From contig CM049309.1 of assembly GCA_026874595.1 (NCBI GenBank), positions 52,178,079-52,242,078 of the forward strand: 64,000 nt of DNA, given 5' to 3'. Shown here in pieces: positions 9,726-23,372 of the stretch. A program made the position numbers and the translations under genes. Within the stretch, counting starts at the first letter, position 1, and every line of letters begins with the position of its first letter. The notes under the pieces are model-generated. The model made no database searches and had not been told where the DNA came from. It saw only the letters and a program-made list of their open reading frames with translations. Origin of the DNA: Sipunculus nudus. Its lineage: Eukaryota; Annelida; Sipuncula; Golfingiida; Sipunculidae.

Positions 9726-12100
9726 TTTTTTAGCGAACTGTGAGCTTATACAGTGGTCCGTCCGCTATCTTCCTTACATTAACCCATATGCTATCTCAAA
9801 AAACGGCAGGAGCTAGCATCGCCAAATTTTTGGTAAAATCAGTCATCTAAAGCACTTTACTAACTCTGCTAATTTTTTTTTGCTATTTTCATTGACATTT
9901 ATAGGGAAAAAGCTGAAAACCTTAAAAAATCTTCTCTGATATCATTCTGCCAAATTGTTCAGTATTTCACAGAGTTAATCCCCAGAGATGAGCTCTCTCA
10001 AGTTTGTTCAAATGGATTGGGTTCAATGAATTTTGGCCAAGTTACAGGAATTTGAACTTAGTCATTTGGCAAACTAAGCATACTAACATAACAATCTCAG
10101 AAACAACAGAAGCTGGCATCAACACGTTTTGAGCAAATATTGGTCACATGACTCATTTTAGAAAATGAGGTTTTTGTGGCACCTCCTACATCAACCTGTT
10201 TTTTATTGGCAAAACCTTGTCTTTATAATGTTAGCTTCTTTGAGATTATAAAAATTGTATGATGAATCTCTCAAGTTGAATGGTACATTTTCACATGGAT
10301 TATCCTATGGTAGTGTTCTCTCAGTTGTATAAGAATAGATTGGGTTCATCGATTTTTGGTAGAGTTATACAAAGCTGAAGTGGTCTTGTGGTCATTAGTA
10401 AGCCTATTTAAAACTGAGGGCTGCAATAGTCTTCTTCTGCGAAACTATTGTTTCAACTTCTGTATCATTGCACAAATATTAAGAGAAAAACATCAAGACA
10501 AAAATTTACAAATATTTTTTTCCTAGAAATTGTTTGGCCACATTTCACAGCCTTGTGCATATGTGTGCCCATGTGTGTGTGCTGTGTATGTTATATTTAC
10601 ATAATACAGAAGAACATAGATTATAAATATTCCTAAAATAATAAGTTAAACATGTTACTTATAATTATTAGGCAACATTTCACAGACTTGTGCAGATGTG
10701 TGATGGTGTGTGCATATGTGTATATTAAATTTACATAATACAGAAGAATATATATTATACATATTCCTCAAATAATTTAAATTGAAGCATGTTTCTCATA
10801 ATTATTATGCACCCTCGTATGTATTAATTGCTAAATTATCATAATAAAAATTTTTTTTTAAATATTCACAATTATTCTAAGGTGGCCTTTGTTCAAGTTT
10901 TCTTAAATGATTTTTTTGTTGAACTATTAGACCTTAAACAATAAAAGGACTGAGATACTGAGATAACCAAAGGTAGTAATTTTATTCCTTTAACAAACTG
11001 AGCTCATTGGGTATGTAAGCAGAGCTGTACAGGCAACTTAAATAAATGGTTTTCATATCCAGCTTATGTGTTAGATAAATCCATGAATAAAATATGTCTG
11101 TATTCTGATTTTGCTTTCAATAGGCATCTCTGTTATTTTAAACATTTTGATAAAAAAAACTTATGAATATGAAGCTTGAAAAAAGCATTGTAGCAGAGTC
11201 CTTCAGTATGTATAAACAGATTTGACAACATGCCAAGATTTTATCTGTATCTATAAATAGCTTGGCAACTATTTCAGACTTGGCAACAGGCCAAGTTTCA
11301 GTTTCTATCAGTTTATAGCTTTGGCAGACTGCCAACTGAAACAGATATTGTAATGGGTTAAGAGTTCACTCAGTGCAGCCAGGTACAGGTCAAGAGTTCA
11401 TTCAGTGCAGTAGCTGCACCTGCCAATTTGCTTCGCTTGATTTTGGGCATCTGCCTAATTCTTCAGCTGAGCTTGGTCAGCCTAGTGCACCTTATCCAAA
11501 AGAAGTTTGATGTATCAGCCTGAAATATTTTTTGCACAGTGTATTTGATATATCAGCCTGAAATTGGGCTAATGTAGACATCTGGGTTAGCTGTGTCATA
11601 TACAAGACTGGTGGCACCACCTACATAATTTTTACACAGTGTATGTCCATGCTTATTTTTCAGGAGTGATTGGACAAATCAGCCTGAAATTGTGCATGTT
11701 TATACATCTTGGATAATTTTGTTGTAAACAAGACTTTTTGTGCCACCTACAACTGTTTTTTTAGGTTTCATGGATCTGTCCACATAGCTCAAGAGAGGTT
11801 TGAAGTATTATCCTGAAACATTACATGTCCATGAGTTGTCCGTGGCTTTCTAATACACAAGACCAGTGGCACCACCACAATCATTTTTGTGTTGTCTACA
11901 GCAATGCCAGTATTTCAGGAGTGACATTTGTGTAATTGTTGCTTATACTCAGGTTCAGTATGTTTAGTTCATGCATTGTACATATACATGTGATGTCACA
12001 CATGCACTTGAAATATAACGGTCAAGCATGTTATCATGGAAGCATTATACCTGATGTATATCTCTTTGCACAGCTTTGCATTAAGCCTGAAGGCCTTGTT
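9726..12100 (+). mobile_element. C2: near full-length Helentron-like C element
   Basis: Starts TTTTTAGCGAACTGTGAGC and ends GCACAGCTTTGCATT, then AAGCCTGAAGGCCTTGTT: mutated forms of the C subterminal repeats and hairpin. In order it carries the 'seed', CTCAAGTTTGTTCAAATGG monomers, the GGCAGACTGCCAACTG block, the TTCACTCAGTGCAGCC block, and GGTGGCACCACC monomers in the 3' half. At about 2.4 kb it is the least disrupted C copy and a guide to the others. No helicase or replicase reading frame. Confidence 0.75.
10536..10810 (+). repeat. 135-bp direct duplication inside C2
   Basis: CATTTCACAGCCTTGTGCA (10541) recurs as CATTTCACAGACTTGTGCA (10676), followed in both by a TG-rich stretch, TTTACATAATACAGAAGAA and an AT-rich tail. 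The copies have diverged. Confidence 0.75.
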
Positions 12101-12999
12101 TTATTTTTTAAGGATAGCAATATTAATTAAAGTACTGGTACCATATAACATTAGCTTGTGTGTTTGCATAATACAGAAAGAGACTACAGGTGAATACAAA
12201 ACCACAAAACATGAATTTTTCATCTTTCCAGCAGCAATTGATGATTTTACAGGCTTTTGATAGTGGGAATTCCAGTCCATGTTAAGCTTAAAAAGTGAAA
12301 TAACATGTTTTCACTTAGGCTTCAAACGCCATAAAAAATGACTAGCAGCATCAGAGCACCTGGTGCAGTCTGTTTTTGATGTTTCCTGGGTGATTTCAAT
12401 CAGTCAGACCAGGTTTATTTCAGAACCTTTAGAGTGGAGAGGGACTAAAGATGGTAATTCATTACTCAGAGATGTGCAATAATTATTTATCATCAGTTGT
12501 AAACGTCTTCAAGGAAATATGGAAATGATTGTACAGAAGAATGTGGCAGCGGTAAAATTTATTGCCTTATGAATATTCATTGGGAAGGAGGCTAAGTGCT
12601 CTTTAATATTCCTAAGTTCATGCATGACTATGACAGCAGTGAAACTAGTTCTGCTGTCTGATTCACTTATTGTATAATATAACTGGATTTATATATGGTA
12701 CTTTATTTGTTTCTTAGAATTGAAGTTGTTCTATATAAAAATCATTTGATGGATCAAGGTTAAAAAAATTAGATAAATATGGATTAATGTCATATGAAGG
12801 ATTTTGTTTTTTAGATAAAAAGAATTCAGGCTATGCTGGTACAGTTGTGCATTCATCATGCAGTGCTATTTCAGAGTCTTCATAAACTGATGCTGAGAAT
12901 CGTTCGATCAGCAAAATTGAAAATTTATTTTAATATGTTTCTACTAAAATTAATTATTTAAGAAATGTGTTAAAATTAACCAAACTAGAGATTTGGGAC
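12101..12999. other. Unannotated DNA
   Basis: Unique-looking sequence without a recognised gene or repeat end. Confidence 0.4.
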
Positions 13000-13500
13000 C
13001 ATAAAGGTCCTCAATTAGGGCCCAGCAATTGCCAGTTCCTCAAAATGGCAGCCCTATGGCCATATATTTGATGTCAGATTGGTCTGTAATTGATTGGGCT
13101 GGAGCCCTCATAAAATCATCCCTGTGAATTTGAGAAAGATCAAGCATATTCTTGTTGAGATATTGTGCATGAAAAAAATCACAGTTTTTTGCTGTGATGG
13201 CCATATTAGAATTCAGACAGGTCTGTAATTAGACAGATCTAGAGCCCTCATAGGCACCAATCATTACTGTGACTTTGATAAAGATCAAGCATGTTCTCTT
13301 GGAGATATTGTACATGAAAGAAAATCAACAATTGTGGTCCATCGGCCATCTTGTAATTTGGACAGGTTTGTAATTTGATTGTCTCGAAGCCATTTAGGTA
13401 CCAATCATCCCTGTGACTTTGAGAAAGATGAAGCATATATTCTCTTTGAACTATTGCGCTCGATAGAACAGATTGTGCTCTGGCAGCCATATTGGAACCT
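13000..13500 (+). repeat. H: about 143-bp tandem repeat
   Basis: The block CTGTGA-TTTGA-AAAGAT-AAGCAT recurs at about 13122, 13265 and 13410, each followed by GAGATATTG-like text and preceded by 'GCCATATT...GTCTGTAATT' text. About three and a half diverged monomers. No terminal hairpin was identified. Confidence 0.75.
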
Positions 13501-13576
13501 ATTCACATACAAGGTATGTTACATATAGATCTAATATAGTTTTTTCTTCTTAAAATAGTATTATAACTGCAAATAC

Positions 13577-13900
13577 TAAAACTGTTCGCTTACTACTGTA
13601 CACAGGTGTAAATAAGCTTGCACCAGGCAGGGTCAGTGGGGCAAAACATAACCATAACAAGCATGCCACCTGTTGGCCATATGGCACAATCTCAAATCAA
13701 GATTTCTCAAGCTTTAAACTAGCATTTCTTCTGTGTATTTTCTTTCATGTGTTTTCTCCTTGTTTTGGAGTTGACATGCATGTTCAAAATCTCACCTTTG
13801 GTCACACATAGACTTGTTTTAGTAAACAGACACACTGTAACTTGCAACAATGTCTTAAAATGACAGGCTATGATTATGACATCTTAATAATAGATATAAT
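13577..13900 (+). mobile_element. L-family element, diverged internal fragment
   Basis: GTTCGCTTACTACTGTACACAGGTG and the later CAAAATCTCACCTTTGGTCACAC / TTTTAGTAAACAGACACAC align in order with 1677-1925 of the good L copy. The TTAAAGGG termini are not evident. Confidence 0.55.
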
Positions 13901-14850
13901 ATATGTATTTTAATATATAAGCTCTAAAATATGGTTACCTTTATACTCATGTACATTTAGTAGACATATCCATGTACCTTTCCTTGTACCTCTTAACAAA
14001 TCAGTACATGGACACAAGTGGTTTTAATTTCTCATTATATATGATAAAGGTACTTTGAGAACTGTTTTCATGTTGAAAGAATAGAATTTTCATTTAGCTT
14101 CTCACCTAATTAAAATAAAGAATTCACAACACAAGAAGGGTCAGCCATCAGTGCACCAAAGAGCAATTACTGCTTGCTTGTTTTTTTTACAGTATCTAAG
14201 TTGTCCTCGGTATTATATATCTTATATCAAAATGACAAGCAATTTTACCACACTGCTCAGGATATCATATTAAAGGTATAGCGTTGACATATTCCATGTG
14301 ATAGTTGAACCAAATTAACAGTTCCCATATCATGTCCACATATTTTCAGACATCTTTCTAAGAATGTTATTTTGATGGATCTGCACCATCAACCATTAAA
14401 TAGCATCAGTGAATGTCAAAATGTGAGATCATCTCATTTGAATGTATAGGAATGATTCCAGCCTCCAGGAATATTTATGCCCCACACTATATGATAGAAA
14501 TATGAGAGGAATTAACTCTTCAGCACAGATCGATCTGCTGATACATTAATGCTTCCCCTCACCAGACCCAGCTATCTCTGCACATAAACAAATGCCCAAG
14601 TGAACTGGATCATGGTCGTGCCAGATCTCAACACACATATAAAAGTCATAGATAATCAACAGTATCCTGTCTGAAATGTTCTGACGGCTGCTCTTTTTAC
14701 AATTTCTTCATGCAGTGACAGGGTGACACATATGGGACTTTTTTTTACAACATGTCAGCAACTGCCTATAGCTTAAAACAATACAGATATCTGAGTTATT
14801 CTAACCTGTTACTTAAATCTGAAATATAGATATAAAGTTAACTTTTAGCT
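13901..14850. other. Unannotated DNA
   Basis: No gene or repeat end is visible. Confidence 0.4.
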
Positions 14851-14851
14851 C

Positions 14852-14945
14852 ATCCGGCCACAGGCCTTATGGTCAAGCTTACTGTGCCATGGCTATGCGG
14901 AGTCCATTTTCTTCTCCTTCATTTCTTTACCAGGTTTTATTTTTT
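14852..14945 (+). mobile_element. N: 5' end fragment of another hairpin-capped element
   Basis: TTTTAGCTCATCCGGCCACAGGCC, then TGTGCCATGGCTATGCGGAGTCC, is a TTTTAGCTCA-type 5' end distinct from B and C. It is cut short where F2 begins. Confidence 0.4.
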
Positions 14946-14947
14946 AT

Positions 14948-15215
14948 ATGTCTATGATAGGACTTATTATGGTATATCCACCGTCCGTCTGTCTGTTAAC
15001 TTTCAGTGTCACTGCGATAACTTAAGGTGAATTGATGGATTTTCACAAAACTCACCATAACTACTTACCAATAGATTATATCACCAAAGATCAATTACGG
15101 GCAAAATCCACGCATATTTAATAAGGTCAGAGGTCTCTAGGCTACTTTGTGGTGTTGCTGTGATAACTTGCAAGGAATATAATGGATTTTGATAAACGTT
15201 AACAGAAATTTTAAT
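14948..15215 (+). mobile_element. F2: GTCCGTTAAC-seeded element, partial
   Basis: Same order of blocks as 4779-5050: a GTCCGTCTGTCTGTTAAC seed, GATGGATTTTCACAAAACTC, ACTACTTACCAATAGATTA, AATAAGGTCAGAGGTC. The two copies differ by many point changes, so both are old. Confidence 0.55.
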
Positions 15216-16699
15216 CAATAAAATATCTTACCTAACAAGACTGACCTTTGTTTGCACAGCAAAGCCATGAAGTATATACTGTGGTGATCATTGAATTACA
15301 TGGTTTGGTAATCAGCTAAAGATAAATCGATCCTTCCCCCATGTGTCAGATAATGACATGTAATGATCAGCTACAGGGCAGACATTTTGCTCATGAACAG
15401 TATAACAAATACAAATAAGATTCAGTCGTGTAGGTCTTGTTCAGGACCAACAAATAAAACATTAAATAATAATACTGTGGTGAACCTGCATTATTGTTCA
15501 TATTTATGATGAGCCCTTACAAAAAATGTTGATATAAGGCAAAAATAAAGTTATGGTTCTTAGGCACTTTTTTTCAGAAATCAGTGCAGGCAGGAGATTT
15601 TTTTTTTACCTTTTTTTGTATGTTTCAAGAAAATGTTATATGATCAGGGAAAAGCATGATAATAACATAATTTTTTTGGTAAACAGGTAAAAAAACTACA
15701 TAACAAAGGAAATCTTATCAAAATTGTATTATTTTTATCTTCTTGAAAGATGAAAGTCAGAATAAAAACTTTTGATGCAGGCGGTGCCTGAGAACCATCC
15801 CTAGCCTTTTTGGTCTAATTTCTTAGGAATTTGCCATAGACCTTTTCAGAATACTTACTTATTCAAGTTTTATCTTGATTTGTTCTCAGTCTTGGGCTTC
15901 CCCCTATGGGTGTGTTATAAGCCTTCCATACACAAACTGGTTTCAAACAGTGTTTTAAGCAAACATGTTTCATATAACTTGTTTCAACATGCTTGATGCA
16001 TTCACATGAACACAAGGACAATTTGATTTTGCAGGCTGCCAGTGTATGATGTGACATGTCTGTCTTTGCAATGAAACAGCAGTTGTGCTTGTAGATTCAA
16101 GATTTCAAACTGAATTGGTTAAATTTATTTAAATTTAAAACATATTGGATTGCTTTATATATATGAGTTTTCAATTTATAGTAAAATGGTTTCAAATTAT
16201 ATAAGCATCTACCCTATATGGAATAGGCACTGGCACTGGTCTAACCCTTTCTTTTTAGATGTGTTGCTTCATTTTCCAGTAGGCTCCACTATCCCCAGTG
16301 TAACCCTGGACGGCCAGCACTGGTTAACCAGAGTAAAGTGCTACTTGTTAATTCAAGGACACTGCCTGAGCATCCTGATCTGACTTCATTGGTCCGTGAG
16401 CAACATGACCACGGTGACTTCTGTTAATGCTGGAGCTTGCCCACTGCCAGAATTGGCAGTTATTTTAAAGCTCTGGCTGAAAGTCTGACATGGCACAAGA
16501 CCAAGCGTTATAATGTTCATATGAACATCAATACCCTGTACCACTAATCGGTAAGATGCTTATATAGTTTTGCTAAGTATGACTATATTGGATAGGTTTG
16601 ATCATAGTGTTATGCGTAGTTTAGAAGAGTATCATTCCTCATAGGAAATATATGCAGTGCTAGTATGGAATTGTAATTTTATAGATTTTAAAAATTAAT
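15216..16699. other. Unannotated DNA with a GC-richer patch
   Basis: 16260-16500 is richer in G+C than its surroundings but has stops in all frames over any useful length. It may be a decayed repeat. Nothing else is visible. Confidence 0.35.
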
Positions 16700-17075
16700 C
16701 CTGGTTATTGGTCAGGGGCAAATCAAGGGCTTTAGAAAAGACCTGGAGGGGGTTCTCCAACCCAGGAAGATTAACCGTATAACCTGAAAAACGTCCCTAG
16801 GTTCAGAATAGGCAAGGGTTGACCCAGACAACAAAAATTGGTTTTAACCCCATAAACTTACAGCAGCTGGAAAGGGGGGGGGGGGGTGTAATCCCTGCCA
16901 GCCCCCAATCCATTACTGTGGTTTGTCTACATGTTTAATTTGTATATATGGACAGCATACCTAGCTAGCTCAGTCCCAAAATTTGTTTAAACCCCTAAAA
17001 CTTGGGGCAGCTGGAAAGGAATTTAGGATTAACAAACCCTGGAACCCCCCCCCCCCCCCCATCCTCTGGATCTGC
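16700..17075. repeat. O: duplicated G/C-tract repeat
   Basis: The block TTTAACCCC.TAAACTT.CAGCTGGAAAGG occurs twice (about 16855 and 16985). The first copy ends in 13 G (16874-16886); the second is followed by 16 C (17045-17060). Related text (ACAAAAATTGGTTTGAAACCC) is at 32120. Confidence 0.65.
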
Positions 17076-17624
17076 TAGTGTGGGTAGTCTATATGTTTAA
17101 TTTATATCTGTATTGCAAACCTCCATCTAGTGATATGCCATAAAATAGGAAATTATTGAAATTTCATGTGTCACACAGGGTGTTGGGAGTCTGCACTACC
17201 ATGTACAACATTCATGACTTATATACATGACTCACATATGTTCATTAAGTCTTTTTGGGGCAGGCAATAACTGATAATTATCATTTAAATAGACTAATCA
17301 CAATATTACCCATATCAGTCATCATCACTGTAAAACATAGGCTTTTGAGTCATCAGAGTAAATCCTTTCACTTTTCATTCTGGACATGTTAAAATGAAAG
17401 TGAAAATGTAGCCTACTGGGGAAAGGGGTGGGTACAGCTTTAAAAAACTTGACACAGAGGCGTAAATGGTGATTTTATGTTAGAACATCAGTGATTCTTC
17501 AAATATGTCTTAAATAAATAAAGGTTATTCCTGATCATCTATATATATCAAGCCTAATCGTGGGAAACAGTTATTAACAGTGTATCCATCTTATCATAAT
17601 TGGTTGTCTTCATCCTAGTTTAGT
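17076..17624. other. Unannotated DNA
   Basis: No feature recognised. Confidence 0.4.
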
Positions 17625-18010
17625 AGACAGTGCAACCTACATGCAATTTTTATTGAATCAAAATTTTTGTTTCAGTTTTGAGGTAGATAGAGATGTACAT
17701 GATTTAGGACTAACAAAAAATACTTTTGAGATATTGTATTGTAGTTTAATATTAGTCCGCTAAAAAAAGGCCTGCTGCGCTACTGGGTGCTTCAAATATT
17801 GTACTATTTAAAAATGTTGAAAAATAATTAAATGTTAAAATATTGTATGAAAAGGAATGAAAATTAAAAACAATAACTATACCATCAGCACAAACATTGT
17901 ACCAGGTTTAAAAATGTATACTTAATGGATCTAATATTGGTTTAAAACAGCTTTTAGACTGATTGTAGGAATATATGACTTTTTCACAGTGCTGCTACCT
18001 AAGTACTTAA
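17625..18010 (+). mobile_element. M-family TIR mini-element, diverged copy
   Basis: GTAGTTTAATATTAGTCC, GTACCAGGTTTAAAA and ATGTATACTTAATGG align in order with the good copy at 27982-28398. The termini (TTAGTAGACAGTG and its partner CACAGTGCTGCTACCTAAG) are weak. Confidence 0.6.
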
Positions 18011-18077
18011 TACAAGTAAGGTGATGGAATGGGCCCCTTTAAAGCAGGTTTAAAAAAGTCACAACAGTTTGTTATAT

Positions 18078-18318
18078 CAGGGGTCGTAACAACACTTTTT
18101 GACCTGTTTCAGAAAGACAAACACATGAACGGAAAGGAATTTTAAATTTTGTACCAACCCATTGAAAAGGTGAACTTCCAGATGTTCCCCACATCCAAAA
18201 TAATGAAAAATACATAAAAATGAAATTTTCCTTCACATAATTGTTACTTTGAAACTAAAAAACTAGGTTTTTGCCTTTCTGCTGGAAAGGTAAACATTTA
18301 AAAGTATTGTGACCCCTG
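18078..18318 (-). mobile_element. P-family hAT-like mini-element, 241 bp
   Basis: Ends CAGGGGTCGTAACAACACTTT and AAAGTATTGTGACCCCTG form imperfect inverted repeats starting CAGGGG, as in many hAT elements. No matching 8-bp target duplication is visible, so the superfamily is tentative. The interior matches 2165-2365 in reverse. Confidence 0.55.
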
Positions 18319-18524
18319 AATATGTATCATACAGGTCTCTTTGTGATCTTAAGGCTGCAGATCAGTCATCTAAGTCTTTTATTTGTATCAAGCCACATGA
18401 TGGTAAATTTCGCATGTTTTGGACCAGTGAAGAGTTTAATCAGGGCTGTTACATTGCTTTCAACAATCATTAAAGCAGTAATTTTGAAACATTTCTGCCT
18501 AATTAAACAATTATTTTATCTGCC

Positions 18525-19959
18525 AAAACAAAGTTTTGTGGGTACTATGTCTTTGACTGGGTTCCGCTGCTGCATTCGTTTCCGGAATACCCCTCTGAGA
18601 CCACGGGACTGATTTTTCCAAAACTTTACCCCATTATTGGGTCACATGTGAACTGGTGCAAAATAATTTTGTGTTGACCTCTGACCTTTGCCCTCTGCAG
18701 TGCGTCCATCTGTGCATGTGTTCTCACACATTAAACCCACATATCTTTGGACTCATTTGGCCAGTCGGGCTGAAATTTTGCACAAGTGTAGCTCTTGGAA
18801 TGCTTTATATCATATAGAAAACTGCATGGTGGCGCCACTTGCACAGTGTCCATCTGTTTGTCTGGCTTTGTTTAAAATCACTCATATCTCATAATGTGGA
18901 TGGACTTATCCTCATGAACTTTTGCATGTGTATACATCCTTGATATCTATCTTTCTTTTATAACAGATGGCTATATTCACGTTCACACTGCAGAAATCCA
19001 TGATAATATCTCAGGACTGGTTTGATGTATCCTCCTGAAATTTTGCATGGATATATAGATTTCACATAGGTCTTTATCATGTACGCAAAACTGGTAGTGC
19101 CACCTGCAACCAATTTTGCACAGCATCCATCTGTTTTCTGCCATTGGATAAAATCACTCATATCTCGGCAGTGGTTTGATCTGCCTTGAATTTTGCATAT
19201 TTATACATCTTAGACAGCTTTGTGGCTTTTGTGTCAGGTGGCACCACCTACATTCACGTTCATGCTGCAGACATATATGATAATATCTGACAACTGGTTT
19301 GACATATTGGCCTGAAAGTTTGCATGAGTATAGATCTTATACATAGCTCTACAGCTTATACAAATTTGGTAGCCCATTTTAACAACCATTTTTGCATGGT
19401 GTCCATCTGTTCATGTGCCTAGAGTAAAAATCTCCCATATCTCAGCAGAGGTTTGACTTATATCTGCCTAATATTTTGCATATATATACATCTTGGACAA
19501 CTTTCTCGCTTTTGTGTTAGGTGGCGCCACCTATATTTACATTTACACTGCAGACATCCATGCTTTTATCTCAGGACTGGTTTGACGTATTGGCCTGATA
19601 TTTTGCATGAGTATAGATCTTACATAGCTCTACAGCTTACAAATTTTGTGGCACAACTTGACTACCATTTTTGCATTGTGTCCAGCTGTTCATGTGCCTA
19701 GGGTAAAAATCACTCATATCTCAGCAGTGGTTTGACTAATCCACCTGAAATTTTGCATATGTATACATCTTGGATAGCTTTCTCTTCCAAATAACAGGTG
19801 GTGCCACCTACAATCATGTTTCCATCACAGACATCCATATACTAATATGCCACACATCTCACTGTTTTTCCCTTGCCACTCAATCCATGCCTCACTTCCA
19901 CCGTCCCACTCTGATTTTGGTGGATGCATGTAGGCGCTTGTTGACCTCCTGTATTCTAG
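18525..19959 (+). mobile_element. A3: long Helitron-like A element
   Basis: Begins GCCAAAACAAAGTTTTG and GGTACTATG, the 5' text shared with A4, then the CCTCTGAGACC block and alternating monomers (perfect GGTGGCGCCACC at 19521). Terminates with the shared CCATGCCTCACTTCCACC block, a decayed hairpin and CTAG at 19956-19959 before a T-rich flank. Reading frames across it merely reflect the palindrome (Gly-Gly-Ala-Thr on either strand). Confidence 0.7.
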
Positions 19960-21103
19960 TTTCCACTGATCTCACCTCTCAGCATAAATCATTTTATAAT
20001 CACTGTGAAATATCACATAGCAGGGACAGTATGAGCTATAAGATGATATATAGAGTCAAGCTGGTTAAATGTTTTAATAAATGAGATAGTGTATTGCAGC
20101 AACCTGTATTAAACTGAAAATCTAATGAAAAGATGAGAACCAACAGGGTTTATTGTTTAAAGATAACAGAAAGCTAGAACATGATACTAGGACATGAGTA
20201 TCCAGTTTTACTGCGCTTCCAATGACTCCTGAAATTCTTCTGTTTTCCTATGAAAATATTGTCGTCTATGTTATCATATATTTTCCGAACAATCTGACCA
20301 TAATCTCTCAGAAATTTTTCTATATACTTGTTCACAGCACAATCATGTTTCTGTGATAACTTATAATTATTGTTATTTAGACATCTTATGTAACATACAT
20401 TTGATTTCCTTCAAATAGATCACTGTCTCCTTCTTTTGTAGTGTAATAAAAATGGCAATGAAGTTATTTTTTTTTTCAAAATTGCTGATGATTGCTTCTT
20501 TTAAATATTGTGAAGGCATAAGGGCACCATAATAACAATGAGTACTTGTTTGTGCTGTCAGGGAAAGAGGGAAAAATTTCACAATAATGGCACAGTAGAT
20601 CATTTATCTTGATATGAACTTTGCAATATTCCTTGTTTAATATGACAGGTAGCTGGAGATTTGGAAGGTTCTTTGATAATTTATAGGTCATTTATAAGTC
20701 TAAATAGTACAGGTCTAATCAGGTAATTTCCTCCTGTGACAAGTATCGTCAGATCATATTACACCTGACGGGTTAATCAGTTTTGTTTTTGCCAGTGACT
20801 TATTAATTTCTGCAGGGAAGAAGATATTGATTTATTGTATTTGTGAAGTAACAGTGGCCTTCAGTGTTGACTTTTGTACATATGTTTCATATAAATATCA
20901 ATCTATTAAAGGTTAACAGATGAGTTACTTGATAAGTGAGACATCTGAGCAAGATATAGTAAGGTGCAATTCACAGAATGAATGGTGTCTGTGAATGAGC
21001 TAAGTTTAATGAAACAACTGAAATTTGCACTGAATTTATGTTTTCTCCTCTGCTAGTATATGTCACATAATTATGTCAATGTCAGGATTTGTAATAACCC
21101 TTA
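19960..21103. other. Unannotated AT-rich DNA
   Basis: No gene or defined repeat end is visible. Confidence 0.4.
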
Positions 21104-21208
21104 AAGGAGCCAATATTATTCCAGTATCTGTTAGGTATTTAATAAAGATAATCTGTTTAACCTTTTTCTGAAAATAAGCCAGAAAGCACCAGTCCCATGA
21201 TACACAGC
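21104..21208 (+). mobile_element. K-family TIR element, left piece
   Basis: TTAAAGGAGCCAATATTATTCC, CATGATACACAG and intervening words align with the K copy at 32387-32850. It stops where C-type text begins; the right piece resumes at 23100. Confidence 0.6.
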
Positions 21209-23099
21209 ATTTTTTGGCTATCTGCATTTACTTAGATTTTATAGGGAAAGAGCTTAAAAACCTTTAAAAATCTTCTATTCTGAAACTGTCCAGCCAAATT
21301 GTCCAATATTTCACAGAAATAATCCCAGAAACAATCTCTCTCAAGTTTGTTCAAATGGGTAAAGTTTGGTGATTTTTGGGAGAGTTACAGGAAGTTGAAC
21401 TTAGTCATCTGTCCAAAAAAAATCTTTCCAAAAAAGGGTATTAAAATCTCAATCTCAGAAAGGGCTGGAGCTATCATCACAAAATGTTATGCCAATGTTG
21501 GTGACATGAGTCATATCTGAAATGGAGGTATTGGTTGCGCCATCTGCATTGGCCTTTTTTGTACAGGGGCCATCAGTGCCTGTATCACACTGAGGGCTAC
21601 AAAAAACTTCTTCTCTGAAACCATATAGCCAAATTATTAAAAATCACACAGAAATGATCCTAGGGTAGTGCTTTCTGAAGTTTGTTAAAATGGTCTCAGT
21701 GCAGTGACTTTTGGCTGGGTTATGGGAAGCTAAATTTAGTCATATGCCATAATAGCCCATTTTAGCTCGGTGGCTACAAAGATCTTCTTCTCAAAAATCA
21801 CTTGGCCAAATTCTTAAATCTCACACATTAATTATCCTCAGATGTTGATAATTCAAGTTTGTTCAAATGGTTTTTTGGTTTAGTGCTTTTTGGCTGAGTT
21901 ACGGAAAGCTGAACTTAGCCAGTGTGCTGTATCTTCCTGTATAAGTTATAAACCTGCAAAATGTTTTTTGACTGACGATACTGAAGCCAATTTGTTTAAT
22001 ATTTTACAAGAATAATCCTAACAATAATTCTCATAATAATTGTCTTTGATGGTTCCACATGAATAATTTTTGCTGAATTATGGAGATTGAATTGAGTCAT
22101 TTTACCATATATGTTAACTGTGTGAAGCAGTTACATCTAGCCTGGCACCAGTTTATCAGCATCTATTATATCATGCCACCAAACATTTAGATTACAGGTT
22201 AAATAGCTTGGCAGACTGCCATCTATTTCAGATTTGGCAACAGGCCAACATCCAGCCTGGATCTATTTATAGCTTTGGCAGACTGGCAACTATCAGTTTA
22301 GGCAACAGGTCAAGAGTTCACTCAGTGCAGCCAGGTATAGGTCAAGAGTTCACTCAGTGCAGTAGCTGCATTCTATTTATAGCTTTGGCAGACTGCCCAC
22401 TGTACCAGATTTGGCGCCAAAGGTCAGTCTGGATGTATTTATAGCTTTGGCAAACTGCCAGCTGTTTCAAATAATGCAACAGGCCAAGAGTTCATTCAGG
22501 GCAGCCAGGTACAGGTCAAAAGTTCACTCAGTCTAGCCAGGTGCAGGTCAAAAGTTCACTCAGTCTATCCAGGTGCAGGTTAAGAGTACACTCAGTGGCG
22601 TAGCTTGAGCCAGCAATTTGTCACAGTTCACTCACGCCAAATGCCTTTCTCAACTAAGCCTGGTCAGCCCAGTGCATCAAACTCAAAAAGTTTGATGTAT
22701 TGGCATGATATTTTGACCTGTCTATGCACATTTGATGCCTTTCTCGTTCACAAGATAGATGTTGCCACCTACATTGACTTTGCACAGTGTATGTGCCCAC
22801 TTATTTCTCCAGAGGAATTTGATATATCAGCCTGAAATTGGGCATATTTATACATATTGTAAAGCTTTGTCATTTACAAGACTGGTGGGGCCACCTACAA
22901 TAATTTTTGTTCAGTGTATGTCCCGGCTTATTTCTCAGGAGGAGTATCAGCCTGAAATTGGGCATATGTATACATCTCTGATACCTTCTCCGTATACAAG
23001 ACATGTAAGCCAACTTGAAAAGTAATGGCCCAGCATTGAAGCATTATACCTGGTGTTTAAACCATTGAACAGGTTCGCATTAGGCCTGTAGGTCTTGTT
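21209..23099 (+). mobile_element. C3: Helentron-like C element, 5'-truncated
   Basis: Starts within the C body (GGCTATCTGCATTTACTTAG), lacks the TTTTTAGCGAACCTGTG end, and runs through CTCAAGTTTGTTCAAATGG monomers, the GGCAGACTGCC and TTCACTCAGTGCAG blocks to ACAGGTTCGCATT and AGGCCTGTAGGTCTTGTT at 23070-23099. It lies inside K. Confidence 0.7.
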
Positions 23100-23200
23100 A
23101 TGATTGTCAGCATGGTTATATGTACCATGTTTACAAACAGTTTGTAGATCAATAAGCTCATACATCTCTTACAGAGGCCTCTAATCATGGTAACACAGGA
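23100..23200 (+). mobile_element. K-family element, right piece
   Basis: TTGTCAGCATGG, CATGTTTACAAACAGTTTGTAGAT and CATACATCTCTTACAGAGGC follow the same order as 32675-32760. About 200 bp of K are missing between the two pieces, lost at or after C3 insertion. Confidence 0.55.
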
Positions 23201-23372
23201 GAGAAAAAATATTTTGCTAGACCCCATGAAGCTCAAAGCAAAATATCTAGATAAAGGAAAATGGTAATTTTAAATTATAAACTTTATTTATTTTAAACAT
23301 TAAATAGTCATCAGTTCTGATTGTAATTAAAAAGATTGCGTTTTTGCAGCCATGTTTATTCAGATGCTTTAG

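Noticed and set aside
16260-16500. GC-richer patch as a coding exon
   Set aside because: Stops interrupt every frame over short distances and no clear splice-site pair was seen.
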